The translations under genes and the position numbers were made by a program. The notes below the pieces were generated by a model that saw only the letters and a program-made list of their open reading frames with translations, searched no databases and was not told the DNA's origin. From Lathyrus oleraceus (Eukaryota; Streptophyta; Magnoliopsida; Fabales; Fabaceae), in the NCBI RefSeq assembly GCF_024323335.1, contig NC_066584.1, positions 234,934,994-234,998,993 of the forward strand: a stretch of DNA of 64,000 bases, given 5' to 3'. Positions 45,819 through 58,109 of the stretch are shown in pieces (positions within the stretch are counted from its first letter, which is position 1; every line of letters starts with the position of its first letter).

Positions 45819-48800
45819 TCAAGCGAATAACTCCGGATAAGACTCCTTCATCTGACTCTCAAGTTCCCAAGTCACATTGCCACCTGTTGGTCCTCCCCAA
45901 GCTACCTTCACCAAAGCAATCTCTTTACCCCTCAACTGCTTCAACTCTCGATCCTCGATCCTCATAGGTGATGTCTCAACAGTCAGGTTATCTCTCACCT
46001 GTACATCATCTACCTTGACCACATGCGACGGATCAGAAATGTACCTCCTCAACTGAGACACATGAAACACCTCATGCAAATTCGCAAGTGACGGCGGTAA
46101 AGCGATACGATAGGCTACCTCCCCTATCCTCTCCAAAATCTGATAAGGACCAATAAATCGAGGTGTCAACTTCTTCGACTTCAAAGCTCGACCAACCCCA
46201 GTTATCGGAGTAACACGAAGAAACACATGATCTCCCTCTTGAAACTCAAGTGACTTCCTCCTCTTGTCGTGATAACTCTTCTGACGACTCTGAGCAATTC
46301 TTATCTTCTCCTGAATCATCTTAATCTTTTCCGTAGTTTGTTGAACAATCTCCGGTCCAACCACAGCACTCTCACCGGACTCATACCAACATAAAGGCGT
46401 CCGACATCTCCTACCATACAAAGCTTCAAACGGTGCCATACCAATGCTCGAATGAAAACTATTGTTGTAGGTAAACTCAATCAAAGGTAAGTAACAATCC
46501 CAAGCACCTCCTTTTTCCAAAACACAAGCCCTCAAAAGATCCTCCAGTGACTGAATCGTCCTCTCAGTCTGACCATCAGTCTGCGGATGATATGCAGAAC
46601 TCAATCTCAGCTTAGTTCCCAAAGCCCTCTGCAAACCTTCCCAGAACTTCGATGTAAATCTAGGATCTCTGTCCGAAACAATACTCGACGGAATACCATG
46701 CAAACTTACAATCTTCTCAATATACAACTCGACTAATCTCTCCAATGGATAGTCCATTCTGATCGGAATGAAATGAACCGATTTTGTCAATCTGTCTACA
46801 ATCACCCAAATAGCTTCAAAATTCTTATTTGTCCTCGGTAAACCAGAAACAAAATCCATACTGATACTATCCCACTTCCACTCTGGAATAGCCAACGGTT
46901 GCATTAGCCCAGACGGCTTCTGATGCTCAATCTTTGACTTCTGACAAGTCAAACAAGAATAAACAAAACTCGCAATTTCTCTTTTCATTCCCGGCCACCA
47001 AAATAACTTTTTCAAATCATGATACATCTTCGTAGCCCCAGGATGAATACTCAGGCCACTACGATGTCCTTCCTCAAGAATACTCTTCTTAAGTTCGGTA
47101 ACATCCGGAATACACACCCGATTACCAAATTTCAAAACACCATTCTCATCAACTCTGAATTCACCACCTTGACCTTGATTCACTAGAGTCAACTTGTCAA
47201 CCAAAAGCACATCGGATTTTTGACCCTCTCTAATATCATCCAGAATACCACTCGTCAACTTCAACATTCCCAATTTAACACTATTGTGAGTACTCTCACA
47301 CACCAAACTCAAGTCTCTAAACTGCTCAATCAAATCCAATTCCTTAACCATTAACATAGACATATGCAATGATTTCCGACTCAATGCATCAGCCACTACG
47401 TTTGCTTTACCCGGATGGTAATTCAAACCAAAGTCATAATCCTTCAAAAACTCTAACCATCTCCTCTGTCTCATATTCAGCTCTTTCTGATCAAACAAAT
47501 ACTTTAAACTCTTATGGTCACTGAAAACCTCAAATCTTGACCCGTACAAGTAATGCCTCCATAACTTCAGAACAAATACCACAGCTGCCAACTCTAAATC
47601 GTGCGTCGGATAGTTCCTCTCATGAACCTTCAGTTGTCTCGAAGCATAAGCTACAACCTGCTTATTCTGCATCAAAACACCACCTAAACCCAACAATGAA
47701 GCATCACAGTAAACCTCAAATGGTTCCGACGGACTCGGTAATATCAGAATAGGAGCAGTAGTTAACCTTCTCTTTAACTCTTGGAAACCTTCTTCACATT
47801 TTGAGTCCCAAACAAACGCTTGCCCCTTTCTAGTCAACATCGTCAACGGTAACGCCAACTTAGAAAATCCCTCAATGAACTTCCTATAATAACCTGCAAG
47901 TCCAAGAAAACTCCTTATCTCAGAAACTGACTTCGGAGCTTCCCACTTAGATACCGCTTCTATCTTAGAAGGATCAACCGCAACACCACCTCTTGAAATC
48001 ACATGACCAAGAAAACTAACCTCTTCTAACCAAAATTCACACTTAGACAGTTTAGCAAATAACTTCTTTTCTCGTAGAACTCTTAAAACCATTCTCAAAT
48101 GCTCAACATGCTCTTCTTCAGATTTCGAATACACCAAAATATCGTCAATAAACACCACAACAAACTGGTCTAGGTACGGATGGAAAATCCTATTCATATA
48201 CTCCATAAATACTCCAGGCGCATTAGTCACACCAAAAGGCATTACAGAATATTCATAATGTCCATACCTTGTTCTGAAAGCAGTCTTCTGAATATCCTCA
48301 GTTTTCACACGTATCTGATGATATCCCGATCTCAAATCTATTTTGCTGAACACACTCGCACCAACCAACTGATCCATCAAATCATCAATCCTTGGCAAAG
48401 GATACCGATTCTTGATCGTCACTTTATTCAGTTTCCTGTAGTCCACACACAACCTCATAGTACCTTCTTTCTTCTTAACCAATAACACTGGTGCACCCCA
48501 CGGCGACACACTCGGACGAATAAATTTCTTATCCAACAGATCTTCCAACTGACTCTTCAATTCAGTTAACTCAACAGCAGACATACGGTATGGAGCCATC
48601 GATATCGGCCTAGTACCCGGTACCAAATCAGTCGAGAACTCAACTTCACGCTCTGGCGGTAATTCATTCACTTCATCAGGAAACACATCAGGAAAATCAC
48701 ACACCACGGCTAGATCGCCAATCACCAGTTTATCTTTAGCCTCCATAGTAGTTAACAGCATGAACAACTCTGCCCCATCTGCTACTGCCTCATTCACCTG

Positions 48801-50189
48801 CCTTGCTGATAGAAACAAACTCTTTCCTTCCTCAATCTCAGGAAAAATCACAGTCTTATCAAAACAGTTGATATAAACTCGGTTAAACACCAACCAGTTC
48901 ATACCCAGGATAACATCAATCTGCACTAGTGGAAGACACACAAGGTCCATTCCAAAGTCTCTACCAAAAATACTCAAAGGACAATTTAAACAAACTGAAG
49001 TAGTAGTCACTGAACCCTTCGCAGGAGTATCAATCACCATACTACCATGCATCTCAGATATCTCTAATTTAAGTTTCACAGCACAATCCAAAGATATAAA
49101 GGAATGAGTCGCGCCTGTGTCAATAATAGCTACAAGAGGAAAGCCATTAATATAACACGTACCTCGGATCAAAAGATCATCTACAGAAGTCTCAGAACCC
49201 GATAAAGCAAAGACCTTGCCTCCCGACTGATTCTCTTTCTTCGGCTTAGGACATTGTGGGCTAATATGACCCAACTCTCCACAGTTGAAACAAGTCACAG
49301 TCTTCGACCGGCACTTTGCAGCCAAATGACCACCTTTTCCACACTTAAAACACTTCTTCTCATTACTGGTACACTCATGGATACGATGTCCAGCCTGACC
49401 ACATCTGTAACACTTAGCAGGTGCACTGGAGTCTCCCCCACTAGGCCTCTTCATCCCACTCTGCCTCTGGAAACCTCTGCCAGCTGCATACGGTTTCCCA
49501 CGATCATTCTGATTCTTGCCTTTCCTATCAACCCTCTGCTGATAGCTCTCCGCTCTGGCTTTGGTATCCTGTTCAAAAATCCTGCAACAGTCAACCAAAT
49601 CAGAAAACACTCTAATCCGCTGATACCCAATAGCCTGCTTGATCTCGGGACGCAACCCGTTCTCAAACTTCACACACTTTGAAAATTCCCCAGTAGCCTC
49701 GTTATAGGGAGTGTAATACTTTGACAGCTCTGTGAACTTAGCAGCATACTCCGTAACAGACCGGTTGCCCTGCTTCAATTCTAGGAACTCTATCTCTTTC
49801 TTTCCTCTGACATCCTCTGGAAAGTACTTCCTCAGGAATCTCTCTCTGAACACAGCCCAAGTGATCTCAGCATTCCCAGCAGATTCCAACTCAGTGCGGG
49901 TAGCAACCCACCAATCATCTGCTTCTTCTGACAGCATATGCGTACCGAACCTGACCTTCTGGTTATCGGCACACTCAGTCACTCGGAAGATCCTCTCGAT
50001 CTCCTTCAACCACTTCTGAGCGCCATCTGGATCGTATGCTCCCTTGAACATTGGAGGATTGTTCTTCTGGAACTCACTCAGTTGACGAGCAGCTCCCATT
50101 CCCACAACATTCGGGTTTCCTCCAAGTACTCCAGCTAGCATACCCAGAGCCTCAGCAATCGCAACATCGTCTCTACCTCTTCCAGCCAT
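45819..50189 (-). CDS. Element F Gag-Pol polyprotein with chromodomain
   Basis: A 1456-residue uninterrupted frame. Gag (about 1-250) has [14 protein letters not shown]. Three CCHC zinc knuckles follow (from about residue 256: [27 protein letters not shown]), then protease IDTGATHSF (about 355). RT has [18 protein letters not shown] and active-site FIDD (about 680). RNase H has [13 protein letters not shown] and VVADALSR. Integrase has the zinc-binding H-H-C-C (about 1010-1055) and D,D,E in [17 protein letters not shown] and GQTERTIQ (about 1106, 1175, 1210). A GPY/F module (FIGPYQIL) is next, and a C-terminal chromodomain-like end ([14 protein letters not shown]). Chromodomains in this group are thought to guide integration to heterochromatin. 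All catalytic residues I can check are present, so it may be competent. Confidence 0.96.
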   Translation of the reverse strand: MAGRGRDDVAIAEALGMLAGVLGGNPNVVGMGAARQLSEFQKNNPPMFKGAYDPDGAQKWLKEIERIFRVTECADNQKVRFGTHMLSEEADDWWVATRTELESAGNAEITWAVFRERFLRKYFPEDVRGKKEIEFLELKQGNRSVTEYAAKFTELSKYYTPYNEATGEFSKCVKFENGLRPEIKQAIGYQRIRVFSDLVDCCRIFEQDTKARAESYQQRVDRKGKNQNDRGKPYAAGRGFQRQSGMKRPSGGDSSAPAKCYRCGQAGHRIHECTSNEKKCFKCGKGGHLAAKCRSKTVTCFNCGELGHISPQCPKPKKENQSGGKVFALSGSETSVDDLLIRGTCYINGFPLVAIIDTGATHSFISLDCAVKLKLEISEMHGSMVIDTPAKGSVTTTSVCLNCPLSIFGRDFGMDLVCLPLVQIDVILGMNWLVFNRVYINCFDKTVIFPEIEEGKSLFLSARQVNEAVADGAELFMLLTTMEAKDKLVIGDLAVVCDFPDVFPDEVNELPPEREVEFSTDLVPGTRPISMAPYRMSAVELTELKSQLEDLLDKKFIRPSVSPWGAPVLLVKKKEGTMRLCVDYRKLNKVTIKNRYPLPRIDDLMDQLVGASVFSKIDLRSGYHQIRVKTEDIQKTAFRTRYGHYEYSVMPFGVTNAPGVFMEYMNRIFHPYLDQFVVVFIDDILVYSKSEEEHVEHLRMVLRVLREKKLFAKLSKCEFWLEEVSFLGHVISRGGVAVDPSKIEAVSKWEAPKSVSEIRSFLGLAGYYRKFIEGFSKLALPLTMLTRKGQAFVWDSKCEEGFQELKRRLTTAPILILPSPSEPFEVYCDASLLGLGGVLMQNKQVVAYASRQLKVHERNYPTHDLELAAVVFVLKLWRHYLYGSRFEVFSDHKSLKYLFDQKELNMRQRRWLEFLKDYDFGLNYHPGKANVVADALSRKSLHMSMLMVKELDLIEQFRDLSLVCESTHNSVKLGMLKLTSGILDDIREGQKSDVLLVDKLTLVNQGQGGEFRVDENGVLKFGNRVCIPDVTELKKSILEEGHRSGLSIHPGATKMYHDLKKLFWWPGMKREIASFVYSCLTCQKSKIEHQKPSGLMQPLAIPEWKWDSISMDFVSGLPRTNKNFEAIWVIVDRLTKSVHFIPIRMDYPLERLVELYIEKIVSLHGIPSSIVSDRDPRFTSKFWEGLQRALGTKLRLSSAYHPQTDGQTERTIQSLEDLLRACVLEKGGAWDCYLPLIEFTYNNSFHSSIGMAPFEALYGRRCRTPLCWYESGESAVVGPEIVQQTTEKIKMIQEKIRIAQSRQKSYHDKRRKSLEFQEGDHVFLRVTPITGVGRALKSKKLTPRFIGPYQILERIGEVAYRIALPPSLANLHEVFHVSQLRRYISDPSHVVKVDDVQVRDNLTVETSPMRIEDRELKQLRGKEIALVKVAWGGPTGGNVTWELESQMKESYPELFA

Positions 50190-50298
50190 CTCTATTCTGA
50201 AAACCCAACAAGCTAAAACAATAAGTACTGATAGGGTTACACAACACCTATCCCGTACAGGGGAAACAGAATAATTACGACTCGACTCGACCGACTAT

Positions 50299-50310
50299 GC
50301 TCTGATACCA
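50299..50310 (-). other. Primer binding site of F
   Basis: On the minus strand: TGGTATCAGAGC, 4 bp after the 5' LTR. It is complementary to the 3' end of plant initiator tRNA-Met. Confidence 0.93.
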
Positions 50311-50314
50311 CTAA

Positions 50315-52331
50315 TGTAACACCCTTCTAAAATACCCCAATAATTAATTAAATCAACAAAATATAAATCAGAGTAAGTATGCAATTAAGGGTGTCACACT
50401 TGACACTTCACACAATGTTCCAAAATATCTGGTCATACTCAATTATTTATCAAAATAAAACATTGCACAATACGCAGCGGATAGAGATCTATCAATCATG
50501 CAAACCATGTAACACATTACATGTAAGATCATTCAACAACCAACAATGAAAATAAGGTAAAACATCCCGTCCCGATGTTACATCTACCAGAGCATGACCC
50601 ACTAAGGAACTACACTAGACTCCAAGTACTAGCTTCTACTCAATCACTGCTCGTTACCTGAAAAATAGTTGTAAGGGTGAGTTCCTCAATCGATATAATA
50701 AGCATTATAAAATATCATGTAATGTTAAGTAAATTAACACATTTCATCACCCTAATCATAACACATATTCAGCAACGGCAATATCAACTCATAATCATCA
50801 TCATCATCATACTCAACTCAACACAACCACAAAACACACGTATAATATTGGAATACATCCATTCATATTATACGCCATACATATATTATGCAATGAGACT
50901 CCATGCATGCGGTACCGACTATTCGTGAACATATAGTTCAACCTCGCCGATCAAATCCAGATACGGCTACCAAGCTCACTAGTCCCACTCATTTGAGACC
51001 TAGTGACTCACTCACTAATTCCTCACCATGGGAATTAGCTACCACCCCAAGGGCTATGCTATGCACGCTAATCACCTAGCATGCAAACATCAACAACAAT
51101 CCAAAATAATTCACTCACTAATTCCTCACCATGGGAATTAGCTACCACCATAAAGGCCACAATATGCAAGCTAAATCACTTAGTCATGCAACATCAACAA
51201 CAATCCAAAATGGACATATGCTCACACTCTAAGCCATAAAACAGTCCATTCCACATAATACATACATTCACAGCATTATGCATACAATCATACATCATCA
51301 GCATATTATCACAAAATCATATCATGTCATGCCAATTAATAATCACAGTATTAGCACACTCTACTAATACCTATACTGCTCAAAACAACGGGAAATGATC
51401 CCTACTATATCATACATCAGCCAAATTACATTACTCAGCTGAACAACCAAAAACTGCATAACGACAGCCCAGAAAAATCACAAATCTGCCCATACGCGTA
51501 TTGCATAGTCCCATACGCGTATGGCCCATCTCCTGACCAAATCCCATACGCGTAACACCATCTCATACGCGTATGCTACGCGTACCACTTCCCCATACGC
51601 GTACCAACAGAGACCAAACCACGTTCAAAACATCATCTTCCTCATCCATACGCGTATTGCCTAGTGCCATACGCGTACCAGACCATCTCATACGCGTATT
51701 GCCTAGTGCCATACGCGTATGACCAGAAACCAGATTTCCAGATCTGCTATGGGTTTCTCTACCACGAGATTCCTCAGATCCAACCTCCCACAGTCCAATT
51801 TTACACAATAATCGTTCATATCATCTAACACGAATCATACCCTATTCGATTTCACAAATTCTAACATTATTACATCTAATTCTTACGAATTTCCTTCAAT
51901 TATAATCCAAATTTCGTTCATCCAATATTTCACCAATTTCAGCATACATCATTCCAATTAGAGTCAAATCAATGGTTTATCACTACCCATTACATGTTAT
52001 CCCATAATACCCATTAAACGATGATAAACCCCCCTTACCTGAGTTAATCCGGCGAATCTTTAAGCTTCAAGCTTTTCTCTTCTCCAACCTTCTTCCTCTT
52101 GCTCTGCCTCTTTGCCCTTTTCCTCTTTTCAACCGCTTCTCTGTTTTTCACGTAAAAACCCTTTTACCAAAAAAATGGAACTCTTTTCTTATTTCCAACT
52201 TATATACTTTCCAATAATTATTATTCCAATAATAATAATAATAATCCAATAATTCCAATTATTTAATTAAATTAATAAATATAATATTAACTTAAATTAA
52301 ATAATTATCTTATTTTTATCGGGGTGTTACA
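50315..52331 (-). repeat. 5' LTR of F (2017 bp)
   Basis: Nearly identical to 43758-45776, including the ACGCGTA cluster (51490-51721) and the TATA-like element (52199-52206 on the plus strand, TATATAAG on minus). The latter lies about 125 bp from the LTR start and is a plausible promoter. Confidence 0.96.
52199..52206 (-). promoter_or_regulatory. TATA-like box in 5' LTR of F
   Basis: TATATAAG on the minus strand, in the U3 part of the 5' LTR and upstream of the coding frame. Start site not determined. Confidence 0.5.
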
Positions 52332-52336
52332 GGATA
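52332..52336 (+). repeat. Target-site duplication of F, right (ggata)
   Basis: Matches 43753-43757. With F and one copy removed, the copia frame reads LVGY then TDSSWCSD. Confidence 0.93.
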
Positions 52337-52495
52337 CACCGACTCAAGTTGGTGTAGTGATACTGAGGATCAAAAATCCACAACTAGCTATGTGTTTATG
52401 CTAGGTGGTGCACTAGTTGCTTATAGTTTGAGAAAGGAGCCAGTAATGGCATTATCATCATACGAAGCAGAATACATAGCTTCTTCTTTTTGTTC

Positions 52496-52500
52496 ATGTC
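52496..52500 (+). repeat. Target-site duplication of G, left (atgtc)
   Basis: Precedes TGTAAGACCC and is repeated at 58105-58109. Confidence 0.9.
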
Positions 52501-54020
52501 TGTAAGACCCTAATTTTGGCCCTAAGATCCCTCATGATATCTCATTATTTGCATTGGCTTTGGGATCACACCTTGGCATCCATCCTCCTTACCCCTCATT
52601 CATTGGGTTTGCATTGGGAGAGGTCAAAAGCACATTTGATTATATCATAATTTGTTTTTCATTATTTACTAACCAAAATACCAAAAATATGTCTATCTAT
52701 AGCCTTGTTTATTTTGTAGGTAGTGTGTGCATCCACCAATGCCTCATCAAACTCACATCTAGGGTTTAAGACCCTCAATGCAAGGAGATCAATTAAGAGA
52801 TGGTTCAAATTGGATATAGACATCATATATGGGTCCCCATGATCTTCATTTATCATTTTGATCAAGAAATCATCAAGAGTTAGAAGCTTGTTTGCCTTTA
52901 AAGCCCCATTTCATCTGGGTATCTTGTATGAATTCCTCAACAAGTTTCTTCAACATTTGATCAAATATATTAAGGGATAATTCATTATACATCAACTTAT
53001 GCATATATGATCCTCCATAAGTCCAAAATATCAAGAGAACTTCAAGGTTTCAAGTTGGTTCATGGTGGTTGATCAGAGAAAGTCAACTAGTCAGAACTGG
53101 GGTTCACTAGACCCTATCTCCTACAATGTTTGTCATATTAAAATTATTATAAGAGAAACGTTAATCCTTATGACATTCCAAACAACTTTCATGTTTAGTT
53201 CAAGAGCTAATTTTGCTTGGAAAGTCATTTTTTATGGTGAAAGATTATAGGTCATTTTGTTTGTGCCCTAGTTAGGAGGTCAACTTCCAAGGACCATAAC
53301 TTGCTCAATTTTTATGAGATGAAGGTCATCCAAGTTTAATGATAAAATTCAATATGTCTTCTCCAAATTTTATTCTTTAAGAAACTTCAAATTCAACTTG
53401 AAAAGGCATGTGCCAAGAGGAAACATTATAGGTCATTTTGGGCCATTACCATTGAACAAGCAATTTTCCTCAACTTCTAAAATGAATAACTCCTTCATGC
53501 CAAATCCAAATGAGGTCAAATTTATGACCAAATTGAAGAGGTTTGAAAGAGCTACAATTTTTATGAAGGAACATTTTCCATTTGAAGCTTATGCCAAAAG
53601 TTATTCAAGGGGGAAGAAGTGAACATTTGACTTGGTACTTAGAATTTTTTTAATTATATTTGATTTTCCAAACTTCCACCTCAAAATTCATCATGATCCA
53701 AGCTTCAAATGGAAATGTTTTCAACATGAAAGCGGTTCCCCTTGAACTCACCTTTCAAAAATGTCTAAAATCACTTCATCTGGCCATGGTTTGAATGACT
53801 TGCGTATAGTTTTTCTTCAAGGTTCCATTTGGATGAATCTCATGACCACTTCTCATGTTCAAATGCATGGCTTCATGTTACACTTTCAACATCACTCATG
53901 ATCATATTTGGACTTTTTGACATTACTTCATGGGCCTATCATACGCCCATGCAAGCACGCAAATGGGAATTGATATTTTTGGCATTTGAACGGAAGTGTG
54001 TGGAAATCAATTGCCAAGCC

Positions 54021-54029
54021 TATAAATAC
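54021..54029 (+). promoter_or_regulatory. TATA box in LTR G
   Basis: tataaatac about 1.5 kb from the LTR start and in its plus orientation. A plausible U3 promoter. Confidence 0.5.
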
Positions 54030-56820
54030 ATTGCCTCATGCTCAGAATTATGAACACCTTGCCCAAGCTTTGCTCCTGTAACCTCCCATTCACCATTAGA
54101 GGATAAACTTGAAGGTTTTCAATTGAAAACCGAGTTTCAATTTCACTTCTATTTTGAAGTTGAAACTCTAAGAATCCAAGCCATTTGAGCTCTCAATTCA
54201 TCTCCTACAATCAAGTGGAAGCAAGCCCAAGCAAATTGAGATCCAGATCGAGCCTCATCACTGTAAATAGAAGTTCGGTGAGGTCCATCGGAGAAGATGA
54301 ACGGAGCTAGGGCTCCGGTGGTGTGCTGGTGTTTCTCAGACCATCTGATCATAGTTCCACGTTTTAATCAAGACCTTTGCTTTTGCATACCACGCGTGTA
54401 GACGCGTTGACTGAGGTGTTGAACGGAAGTACACGCTTGATCATCAGAGATGCCACCTCAATTAATGAGGGAGATTTGATGACCCTTGTTTTTTTTTAAT
54501 TTAATTTAATTTTTTGATTTTTTATTTAATCACTTTATTTTGTTTAATTCATATTAACTTCAATTCTAATCCAAAAAATATGGAACTTTCACCAAAAATC
54601 TTTAAATATTTTTCTCTTCCATATTTTGAATTAAAATTATTTTTGGATTAATTTTAATATTTTTCATGAACTAAATGTTTTCTTGCATATTTTTAACTAT
54701 TTAAAAATACTTATGACTTTCAAAAAATAGTGAAATATTTTGTCTAAGGTCCTTTGACCTTGTTTGACCTAGGATAAATCCCTTGGCCATTTATTTGGTG
54801 TTTTGAAGGAATTTTAGGTTTTGACCAAATTAAAATGTATTTTAATTCATTTTTAAATTAATTTTTAATTGATTAAATGCTTAAAAATGTTGTTGAGCCA
54901 TTTTTATGGTCTTGTGATGTTTGACTTACTGTTTGGCTCTTGGTTATGGTTGATTTGACTTTTGTTGGATCAAAACCATTGGATTTAGGGGATTGATGAA
55001 ATGTACATTTCATCTCCCAAAATGAATGGATGGTTTTTATTTGATAAAATTCCTCCCATGGTCAATTTGTGTTTCTATCTTCCCCTCCCTCTTCATCTTC
55101 ATCCCTATTCTTCCCAAATCCATCATTTGACCAATGAAATCTCTAATGTCTAAAGGCTAATTGATTCATCAATGACCTTGTGTCAGATGAATCAATACAA
55201 GTGTGACTGAGATAGGTCCCTCCCTTTTGATCTTTTTCTTTTAGTGTGTGGTATGTTTTAGGAGTTTGGTTCTTGACACCAAATATCTAACATGCATTAA
55301 CACCAAAAATTTTATTGCCCGACCTCAGATAGTTGTGACTTCTACATAAGCTCAATTATGATTGTTTAACATAGAGCTAAATTTGACCCTCAAGGCATAG
55401 CATTCTAGTAAGTGAGATTGTTAGTCTCCCATTCTTCATGGCATTATATGGAGACTTGACCTTTTTTCCTTTCATGGGAGTTAGTGGCATACTTGTTGAA
55501 TTATCCAAGTTGGAGCCCTTCTCATGGAAGATGTCTTGGTTTAAGGATTCATACTTGTGAATGAATGGTTGAGTGTTCTCCAAAGAATGACTTAATTAAT
55601 TAAAATCACCACTAACATTTGACTAACTTTTAACTAACATTTGACTAACTCTTGTTAATATTGTTTTACTTTCAAGTCATTTACTATTATGCAATTTAAA
55701 TTTTAGTCTTTTATCATTCATTTCCATTTACATTTCATATAACGTGTTTATGTTTATGTCCTTTTTCACTTTGCTCATTTGAGCCATATCTTGTGATTGT
55801 ATATATTATTTGTGTGTTTTGATTTTGTTTATGGTCTTAGGACATTAAAATACCTAATAACAACAAAAAAACCCTAAAAAACATCTGGGGGACTGTTGAA
55901 CTTGATCTGAACTTTTGGACTTAGGATTAGGCAACATGCCCTGTGCAAAAAGGACTTGGCCAATGCCAACATCTTGAGACTGAGCTATTTTGAACCGTGC
56001 CTTCATCTGATGCAAGACTTAGGAATTGTTTTAATTCATCTGCTACTCTATCTTGGTGCTTAATTGTTATTTTGATCTTGTGTCTGATGTTTTATTCTAA
56101 GTTGATCAAGGGATATTTCATCCGGTACATTGGAAGACAGTGAAGGTTGCTAGCTAATGGAGTGCTTGTTTGGATGTGGCTATATTTATTTGAGGCCTTG
56201 ATCTTCATGATGCCTGGATATTGTTCATTGCTTATTGGTCATTTCTTGATTAAAGTCCAAAGGAAAATGGGTTTCTATATGACATTCTTGTCTATTAGAT
56301 TGCATCCCATTGGTCAGATCTTTTCAACTCTTAACTTTTAAGTTTGTGCTTAGGTTAGCCTATTCATCTCCTCCCATTTCTTAAATTTCAAATCTCTCTC
56401 TCTTTTCAAATAAATTTTTTGCTTGTGATTTCAGTATTAGACATTGTTTAATGATTAGAAACTTTGGCCTTATGTCATAGAATTTTCAAACTCTTTCTTA
56501 AATCAAATTTGTAAACAAACTTAATCATATTAACTTAAAATTTCAAAAGACAAAAAGAACTAACAACTCCATTAAAACTTTTGGCCCTTTTGTGCACTTT
56601 CTTATTAAAACTTTTGTTAAAAACAATTTACCAACTTATTTGAAATTTTTACCACGAACTACGGGGTTTGATCCCTCATTTTTATGTTGGTACGTAGGCA
56701 TGAGACCGAAGGTCTTGTCAAACACAAAAATATAATCAATGAATTATTTTCTCATCCCCACACTCCATTTTTCTCAAACATCATTTATACCAAAAACACA
56801 TGCACACATAAAAAATGGCT

Positions 56821-56838
56821 TCCTAGGAGTACCTAGGA
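56821..56838 (+). other. AGTA-loop hairpin, LTR G
   Basis: TCCTAGG - AGTA - CCTAGGA, a perfect 7-bp stem with a different sequence from the other LTRs. It is followed by gggtgataacacc, which corresponds to ggtgctaatacc in A, B and C. Confidence 0.7.
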
Positions 56839-56989
56839 CACTTTGGGTGATAACACCTTCCCTATGTGTAACCAACCCCCTTACTTGTAATCTCTGGCAT
56901 TTTATTAGTTTTGACTTGAAAACTTCTTATCTTTGGGTTTTCTTCGTACTTTTCCCTTTTCCTTTGGAAACATTAAAAGCGCGACTGTG

Positions 56990-57050
56990 ATTCTGGTTTT
57001 ATTGATGTCAAGCTTATCCATAGCTTGATGATCATGAATTTATCGCTACA
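56990..57050 (+). repeat. Internal copy of the terminal 61 bp of G
   Basis: Matches 58044-58104 (ttttattgatgtcaagctta versus ttttattgacgtcaagttta, and so on). Both end in ctaca. Confidence 0.85.
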
Positions 57051-57489
57051 GTCCTAAAAGGGTGTATATGGATATCCAAAGAAAATTGTATTTCGGTGTC
57101 AAAGAAGTAGTATGTCACTGGGTGAACAATTTAATGATCGAAGGTAGGTGATGGATCGTAAAAGATATGAACATTTCCCTAAGGCGGAAGGAGGAATAAT
57201 TAGAAGTATGCTTGCCAAGGATTCGCATCCTCATGCCTACGTATTCTCATTATGCAATAAGAAAATCAGAGCAATCGTAGTTCATGGAAACACAAGAACA
57301 GAGAGAGAGATAAGTGATGAAAAGTATAACTTGTACCAACATAATGGTATCAAGGGAACCCACAAATGGAAGGAACTTGGAATCAAAGAGTAAACTGGCA
57401 TTTACCAGTACGTGGGCTATCAGGGCTTCCGCTATAGGGTAAATCCAAAAACAAAGATTGAATTAAGTGTCTGAGTGCAAGCCAAACAA

Positions 57490-57800
57490 TTCTTGGTTCA
57501 CAAGACGGACTGCCTCTATATCGTCCTAAAAGGGTATAGGCGGGGGCCCAAGGGAAAGTATTATTGTGTACAAGGAATAATATATCACTGTCTGGGGAAC
57601 AAATAGTTGGAGATCAAGGAAGAATAGTATCTTGGATCCATGAAAAAGATAGACTCTGAATCGAAGAGAAAATCGGTGTTTAAACCCAAAAATACTGAAT
57701 TAAATGTTCGGGGATGATCCAAACAACCCTCAATTGATGAGGTGGACTGCCGTTATATCGTCCTAAAAGGATGTGCAATGAGTCCGAGGAGAAGCATATT
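57490..57800 (+). repeat. Degenerate repeats of about 250 bp in the tail of G
   Basis: ggactgcc...atatcgtcctaaaagg occurs near 57508-57535 and 57752-57780. A third gtcctaaaagggt lies at 57051. Confidence 0.7.
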
Positions 57801-58104
57801 TGATCTCAAAAAGATGGTATTGATTGAATGAGTGAAGAATGATTGATTGATAAATAAGGTAGCTCGCGAAGAATTTGGGTTCTCCTACCTACGTATCCTT
57901 ATAGTGCAATAAGGAAATCAGAGCTTTCGTAGTTCAGCCTACTAAGACTGAAAGAAAAATGATTAAGGAGGCAAGAGGAGATGATAGATTAATTGAAAGA
58001 GTAGAATAGACTTGATAGTTACTTGGTAAGAACCACACTAAAGACTCTGGTTTTATTGACGTCAAGTTTATCCATAGCTTGATGGTTATGAATTTACCTC
58101 TACA

Positions 58105-58109
58105 ATGTC
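58105..58109 (+). repeat. Target-site duplication of G, right (atgtc)
   Basis: Matches 52496-52500 and restores the copia frame (SFCSC then QATWM). Confidence 0.9.

Larger units (their letters stand above)
43758..52331 (-). mobile_element. Element F: complete chromodomain Ty3-gypsy retrotransposon
   Basis: 8574 bp, flanked by ggata duplications, with LTRs of 2019 bp (left) and 2017 bp (right) that differ at only about 15 places by eye. On the minus strand: 5' LTR, PBS, one uninterrupted gag-pol frame, PPT, 3' LTR. The C-terminal chromodomain and single frame place it among the chromoviruses, probably Tekay/Del. It is the youngest-looking complete element here. Confidence 0.96.
52332..52500 (+). 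pseudogene. Copia E RNase H, middle fragment
   Basis: Translates to TDSSWCSDTEDQKSTTSYVF, GGALVAYSLRKEPVMALSSY and EAEYIASSF, the classic copia RNase H with its Asp and Glu residues. It is bounded by F on the left and G on the right. Confidence 0.9.
52501..58104 (+). mobile_element. Insertion G: Tat-like LTR (solo LTR or LTR-only element), 5.6 kb
   Basis: It starts TGTAAGACCCTAATTTTGG, ends CTCTACA, and is flanked by atgtc duplications inside the copia RNase H. There are no PBS, gag or pol motifs. A TATA box (54021-54029), an R/U5-like part with a CTACGG...CGTAGG module (56655-56719), and the AGTA hairpin (56821-56838) mark it as a Tat-type LTR on the plus strand. Oddly, its last 61 bp also occur at 56990-57050. 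The 1 kb between the copies carries two more modules in the opposite orientation (57210-57283, 57861-57937). The structure is therefore composite. Confidence 0.8.

Noticed and set aside
52501..58104. G as a gene-carrying locus between copia fragments
   Set aside because: There are no conserved coding motifs. The ends and TSD identify it as an LTR insertion inside a copia RNase H.
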